64,000 nt of DNA, taken from NCBI RefSeq assembly GCF_963678635.1, contig NC_087066.1, positions 43,387,624 through 43,451,623 of the forward strand, written 5' to 3'. The translations under genes were made by a program, and so were the position numbers. The notes beneath the pieces were generated by a model that saw only the letters and a program-made list of their open reading frames with translations, was not told where the DNA came from and made no database searches. This document shows, one piece after another, positions 59,340 through 64,000 of this stretch; within the stretch, counting starts at the first letter, position 1; the number at the start of each line of letters is the position of its first letter. Source of the DNA: Symsagittifera roscoffensis. Taxonomy: Eukaryota > Xenacoelomorpha > Acoela > Convolutidae.

Positions 59340-59395
59340 TTTTGGCGCCAAAATAATTGTTTACTTTGCAGTTGCAGACATTTTGGCGCCAAAAT
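59340..59395. promoter_or_regulatory. Two palindromic E2F-like sites
   Basis: TTTTGGCGCCAAAA (59340-59353) and the 16-bp perfect palindrome ATTTTGGCGCCAAAAT (59380-59395) both match the E2F/DP consensus TTTSGCGCSAAA on both strands. They are 40 bp apart centre to centre. The second overlaps the left arm of the TIR element. The match is exact, but function is untested. Confidence 0.4.
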
Positions 59396-59792
59396 TGGGA
59401 GTGGATTCTCATGCTGGAGGGACCGATTGCTGGAAAAATTTCAACCAATCAGAATCGCTAAGCTTTCCTATTGGCTAAATGCCTTTCTAACAAAATCGAA
59501 GTCAATATTAACAGAAACTGTTAATATAAAAAGTATAATAGATGCAGATCTAATAGGTGCAGATATAATAAAATTAGTGTTTTGTTTTTCCATTTTTCGT
59601 AAATTGGTATTCCTAAAATAATAAATTTGTTCTAATCCCTCTTCGATTCGGCTATATTTTCATCATCTGCTTATTATCTAATTGGGCAAAATTAACACTA
59701 ATGGCCTGGATTTATTTGCTTACTCAAAATAAACCTAAATAAAATTCAAGCATTCGGTCCCTCCAGCATGAGGGACGCCACCCCAAAATTGG
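59389..59792. mobile_element. TIR element of about 400 bp
   Basis: The left arm CCAAAATTGGGAGTGG...CATGCTGGAGGGACCGA (59389-59426) is the inverted counterpart of TCGGTCCCTCCAGCATG...CCACCCCAAAATTGG (59754-59792). The inner 17 bp pair perfectly. No transposase remains, I could not settle the target-site duplication, and the superfamily is unknown. Confidence 0.6.
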
Positions 59793-60606
59793 AGTAATTT
59801 TCTTTGTTGATTAACGTCATTAATTTCCCGCTCTTTAGAAAATGCAATTAAATAATTCTGAAAATTTCTCGCCAGGTCACTTAATAAAGGACTTAGAAAT
59901 CGGAGAAAGTGTTTGTCGCCCTACTCGCTGTAAATTACTTTACTTGCTGCTTAATAAAAAGCTTTTCACTTTACTCGCTGGATACTGGACTTCAAATAAA
60001 AACTATCAAATATGTTTTTCTCGACACATGGTAACCTGATTGTGCGTGGAAAAGCAAAAAAAAACAAAAACACGCTAGAAGTCAAAGTTCCTTCCCAATT
60101 CTGAGGGGTCGGAACAATAAGTTTGACAAACTAGCAGAAGTATATTTTTCTTGAAATTTTCCAAAGTCGGAATTGCTCCGACCAGCTCCTAGAATAGGGG
60201 GAAAGAATAATGTAGAAGGGTGTGTTTAAACTTCTGAATTTTTACTACCGCAAAGAAAACTTGTAGGTAGTCAAATGCAGTACCATAATAAAGCCATTTC
60301 AGCCGTAACTTGCATTCCGAATATCTGATTTGAAAAGTCTGTTTTGAGAAGAACTGGTCTGAACTTTTCCGCTTTTCAAACTGGATAAGCTTCACTGAAA
60401 TTCTAATCTAAATATTCTTCAATTTTTGAAAGAATTTGGCTAGTATATATTTTTTTACAGCCTAGTAATCAAATCAGTCCCCTTTCACTAGTAAATAAAC
60501 GAAGGTAGAAAAAAATTGTAACAAAAATGGGGGTGATCAGAACTTCGGTGCTTCTTGCACATCAACCGACTATCATTGTTTAACATATCATTTCAATTTG
60601 TCTTAC

Positions 60607-63564
60607 CCTTTTCTGTTTGCGTGAGAGAAACGTGCACACTACTGGGTTCCTAAGTTCGGCATCTGGATCCTTGAGAGGTGCCAGCAGCATGTTCCTTCTA
60701 CGGTGTAGGGAGCTTCTGATTTTGTTATACTCTGGAGGAAGAAAATCATTATGCAGTTCCCATGACTGCACTACACTAGTGTATAAATCACGCGGTGCCA
60801 AATTGGGATCGGCGTCAATCTTGTCAAACAACTGTTGTCTGAATTTCTGCTCCTCAATCTGCTGCAGATCTGGATCGTGTGTGTGTGAATCTTGGTTCCT
60901 GATGATGACAGTGACATCTGGGTCGGTGGTCACGTGACATTTACACTCCACGTGAACACATTTAAAATACACAGCCCGTGGGGTGGTTCGGTTACGTTTG
61001 AATCTATAGCCACCTATGATGAGATTGCTTCCACCTCTGGCCTTTGAGGGAACAAAGGAAAAATCAATCGGCTCTGGACCCGTCTCTTCCTCTCCATCTT
61101 CTTCTGGCTCTTGTTTAACAAGCTTACCCTGCTTAATTTTTGCAGCTACCTTCTCGTCTAGTTTTTTCTTCGTCTTCATTGACAAATCCAACTCTTGTTC
61201 TTCCTCATTATTCGGATCGTAATCTTCGTCGTCCTCATCTTCATAATCATCATCTTCTTCAATAATTTTGGGTCTTTTCTTTCTCGGTGAGATTGTGTCC
61301 AAATCCTCGTCGTCAGAGTCCCGGGTCAAAAATTGTACAAGTTTAGTTCTCTCTGAAATCTGTGACAGTGAGAGATCTAATTCGCACTCGTCATCGTCTT
61401 CGTCAGCTTCATCATCTTTGTCGACTTCATTTTGTGACTCATTAACCTCCATATCCTCCTCATCACTATCTTTTCTCTCCTTTTTGACGCCATCTTGATT
61501 TTCTGCCTTATTTTCACTCATATCATTGGCTTCCTCAACTGAATTCTCGTCTGGAGAAATTTCATCTGTAGATTTCGAGATGCTATTCATAGCAGAACGT
61601 TCCGATTGATCCATATGGTCGACTTTTTCAGTGGTTTCATTATCCTGTTTGTCTTCTGAATTTAGATTTCTTTCTTGTCCACTAGTCAAGTTTTGGCCAC
61701 CATCTATCCCTTCAGTACTCGTTTGTTCTTTCTCGCCTTCATCTTCAGTTGTATTATCGTTAGAGTTTTGATTCTCAACTGATTTTAGAAAATCTTCATC
61801 GAAACTTTCAATTTGAGGACCTGCATCTACTTCGGATTGAGTTCCACTCAATGGTGACTCACTGTCGTTATCTTCCTTGGTTGCATCATTCAGAGGATTT
61901 TCAACAACTGTAACTTCATTTGTCGTTTTCACTGGGGATTCTATATCAGTAAGACCTTCCATTTGGTCCTGCAATGCTTCATTAATGGATTGCATTTCTT
62001 TCTCTTGATTTTTGGATTCATTTTCCAGGGCAGAGATTACCTCACTTAACGAATCATAACTTGTATTTGCGTCTTCAGTGGAGCCATTTAGATCCGCATG
62101 ACCTTCTTTTAGTGTCTGTTTTTTCAATTCTATGGAGTCTTTGGACTGAAATTCGAGTCCATTCATGGTAGGAAATTCTTCAGAAGATTCATTTACATCT
62201 TGATTGTGATTAAACATTTGGTCATCTGTTTCGACCATTGGCTCTGCTTCTGGAGTGTGGTCGTAGTCTACTAACCCAGTTAAAGGATCTTCCACATTCT
62301 CAGTCTGCAATTCATTGGCCACCTGCCAAAATTAAAAAAAAATTAAATTTCAATTAAATGTGTTTAATTGAAAGTATTTTTACTGCAAGTACTCAAATTG
62401 TCCGCAAAAAATAACAATTATTTATAGGCAATTTCGATATACAGTTCCATTTCTTTTCCAAATGAATAAACTGGATTATCAGCACTTGCAAACAGTAAAA
62501 ATACTCATCTAAACAATTCTATACTAAGAGTCCGTAATTTCAATAGTTTTTCATTAAAATATTCTTCTTAAGAGTTTGTTATCCACGAAAAATCAGATAC
62601 CAAAATAATCATCGGAATGGGTCGCGTAATCTATCATATTAGAACCCTTTCAGTCGCGATTTAAAAAATCAAAAAGTTATCCATCCAAGTGTCGAGAAAA
62701 ATCAAAAATTGTCCCAGTGTCGAGAAAAACTGTGTCGGTTTAATTTTTTTTTGAATTCTAGTCCAATTGCGAGCGAGCAGGCTTTTTATTATAGAAGGAT
62801 TAGCAGTGAAACTTTAATGCAACCAACCCCTCAAAAATTAATTTAAATCCAGATTTCGTTTGTTTTCGTTTTTTTCAACACAAAATCAGGTACCAAAAAA
62901 AATCATTAAACAAGGTTAAATGATATATCATATCAAATCCTTTTCAGCGACGAATCTAGCGACAAATTTTTTTTTTGTGTCAAGGAGAATTTTTGAAATT
63001 TGACTTTTCCAATTTGGAGCGACTTACAATAGCTTACAATGGCTTAATTTAGGACGTGCAAGATTAGTTTTACTCGAATAAAGTTAGTTTTTTTCTTAGT
63101 TTTTCGGCACAATTTCGAAATTTTTGTTTGAACTTTCTTTTGCTTTCCAAGTAATTTTTTTTGTAAAAACAAGAATATGCATAAGTTCTAGTTTTTGCAT
63201 CCAAATCCTTTTATCACACCACCCAGAACAAACGAAACCAACTTGAAAAAAAAATTTGCCTTTTTTCAAGACTATGGTCGGAACATTCTGTGCTACTTGC
63301 ACAGTAACCGGCTATCCTTGTTTAACACCTTAATTTGTTTATCAATCCTTTTTTCTTCTCATTTAAAAAAAGTTAAGTTAACATTTAAGCTGCTACCTTG
63401 TGTAGTTCTCCTTGACTACTCAGTCCGCTGTCTAAAGAGTCACACGAAGGAAGAAGGTCTTCAATAGAAGACAGTTCGGCAGGTAGTTGGCCATCTTCTG
63501 AGTTGTCCACTTTTGAGCGGAAGTCGGCGAACTGATCGGGATCACCCAGGAAAAGCTCGTCCAT
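60607..63564 (-). CDS. FLYWCH zinc-finger protein (block B), acidic N-terminal region
   Basis: Exon 1 is 63564-63397 (ATG, 56 codons, MDELFLGDPDQFADF) and exon 2 is 62322-60607 (572 codons), joined by a GT-AG intron in phase 0. The N-terminal ~420 residues are Glu/Asp/Ser-rich with acidic runs (EEDDDYEDEDDEDYDPNN), suggesting a disordered, possibly activating region. A basic patch RKKRPK could be a nuclear signal. The FLYWCH finger (about 475-540) has SKARGG, YRFKRNR, YFKCVHVECKCHVTT and SHTHDPD, followed by the same helical block as block A, ending RSSLHRRRNMLLAP. A good donor (AAAAGG|GTAAGA) follows KQKR. Without splicing the frame ends 8 codons later (TAA at 60580-60582), so a further exon is likely. 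Function is probably DNA binding (inference). Confidence 0.82.
62600..63330 (-). repeat. Hairpin-core repeat family A, copy 5, in FLYWCH intron 1
   Basis: Minus-strand copy. The core at 63283-63317 has a perfect hairpin (63288-63304; loop TACTT on the plus strand) flanked by GGTCGGAACATT and AACCGGCTATCCTTG. The tail motif appears twice (GTCGCGTAATCTATCATATT near 62620 and AATGATATATCATATCAAAT near 62918), so part of the body is duplicated as in copy 3. Confidence 0.7.
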
Positions 63565-64000
63565 AGTTACAGAGTTAGTTTCGACGAGAACAATTAAACT
63601 CGTCTAATTCTTTTCTCATTCAGTTGAAGGACAAGAGAGCAAAAGTGAATAGACTCAAACCTTAATTCGGGCTGTCATTGTAATCCACGAATCTTTTTTG
63701 ATAGAACCTACAATTTGCATATGAAATCAGCATGTAAGTCTGAAAACAAAACCATGTCAAGTTCATTGAATTGAAGCGTCATTATTCAGAACACCTCCTT
63801 CATAGAGTGCTGACTTGAATTATCCAGACAGAACTAATAAAACCTGAAACTTCAAACGCGTTTTCTGAAATTGGATTGAGTTCAGTTTCAAATTGATAGA
63901 GAGAGGCAAAGTTGCTTACAATTTTGCTTTGCCGGAGATTATCATGCAATTTTTCTGCAAATTTGGGACCTAAAACTTAGCTCTAAATTAGATCATTTTG
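63565..64000. other. Upstream region of FLYWCH block B
   Basis: The 5' UTR and promoter of the minus-strand FLYWCH gene should lie here. No other gene, repeat copy or clear promoter motif is visible. A GAGAGGCAAAGTTGCTTAC block occurs near 63899. Confidence 0.4.

Larger units (their letters stand above)
56359..60606. other. Repeat-rich interval between the FLYWCH blocks
   Basis: No coding region found. It contains a SINE, a GAGGCGAAACAGAGCTTCGCA block near 56908 related to the 32-34 kb units, a family A copy with a minisatellite, and a TIR element. It would be an intron of about 4.2 kb if the two FLYWCH blocks belong to one gene. At 56580-56690 a short block (TTTTTATACC(A/G)CAAAA.TTATAT) is repeated twice. 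Confidence 0.5.

Noticed and set aside
1-64000. CRISPR arrays, bacterial operons or phage modules
   Set aside because: No regularly spaced identical short repeats with unique spacers were seen, and all supported genes are eukaryotic with introns.

Overview
The window looks like nuclear DNA of an invertebrate animal. It is strongly AT-rich, its genes carry GT-AG introns (two look like GC-AG), and the proteins are typical metazoan ones: an SLC6 neurotransmitter/amino-acid transporter, a BIG-type Sec7 ARF-GEF, a polypeptide GalNAc-transferase and FLYWCH zinc-finger proteins. I cannot name the phylum from sequence alone.

Layout. From 1 to about 28.4 kb there is no host gene that I can support. 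This part is a graveyard of transposons: Tc1-like transposase pieces mixed with foldback arms (0.1-2.4 kb), an internally deleted Ty3/Gypsy-type LTR element on the minus strand (3.3-5.7 kb), a short BEL/Pao pol fragment (8.1-8.8 kb), a large imperfect palindrome (10.5-10.75 kb) and a long decayed BEL/Pao pol (14.5-18.5 kb). After these come several dispersed repeat families and a degenerate tandem array (25.9-26.8 kb). An intronless SLC6 transporter lies at 28.6-30.4 kb (+). Then come a nearly identical ~1.07-kb tandem duplication (32.0-34.1 kb), a possible integrase remnant and a hAT MITE with a target-site duplication (36.3-36.6 kb).

The gene-dense part is 38.6-63.6 kb. A three-exon BIG/ARFGEF gene (-) and a ten-exon GALNT gene (+) are divergent, with 553 bp between their start codons. 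Both products act at the Golgi: the GEF activates ARF for coat recruitment and the transferase starts mucin-type O-glycosylation. GALNT introns hold a tandem array, a TA-flanked MITE, a partly duplicated dispersed repeat and a tRNA-derived SINE. Two FLYWCH-coding blocks follow on the minus strand (54.98-56.36 and 60.6-63.56 kb). They are either tandem paralogues or parts of one gene.

The most distinctive unexplained signals are: (1) a dispersed repeat family (at least five copies) whose most constant part is a ~42-nt hairpin core with a conserved stem and a changing loop; (2) a degenerate ~155-170-bp tandem-repeat family present as two separate arrays in opposite orientation; (3) two frame-supported GC-AG introns in one gene; (4) substitutions at two normally near-invariant SLC6 positions; (5) the possible double-FLYWCH gene.
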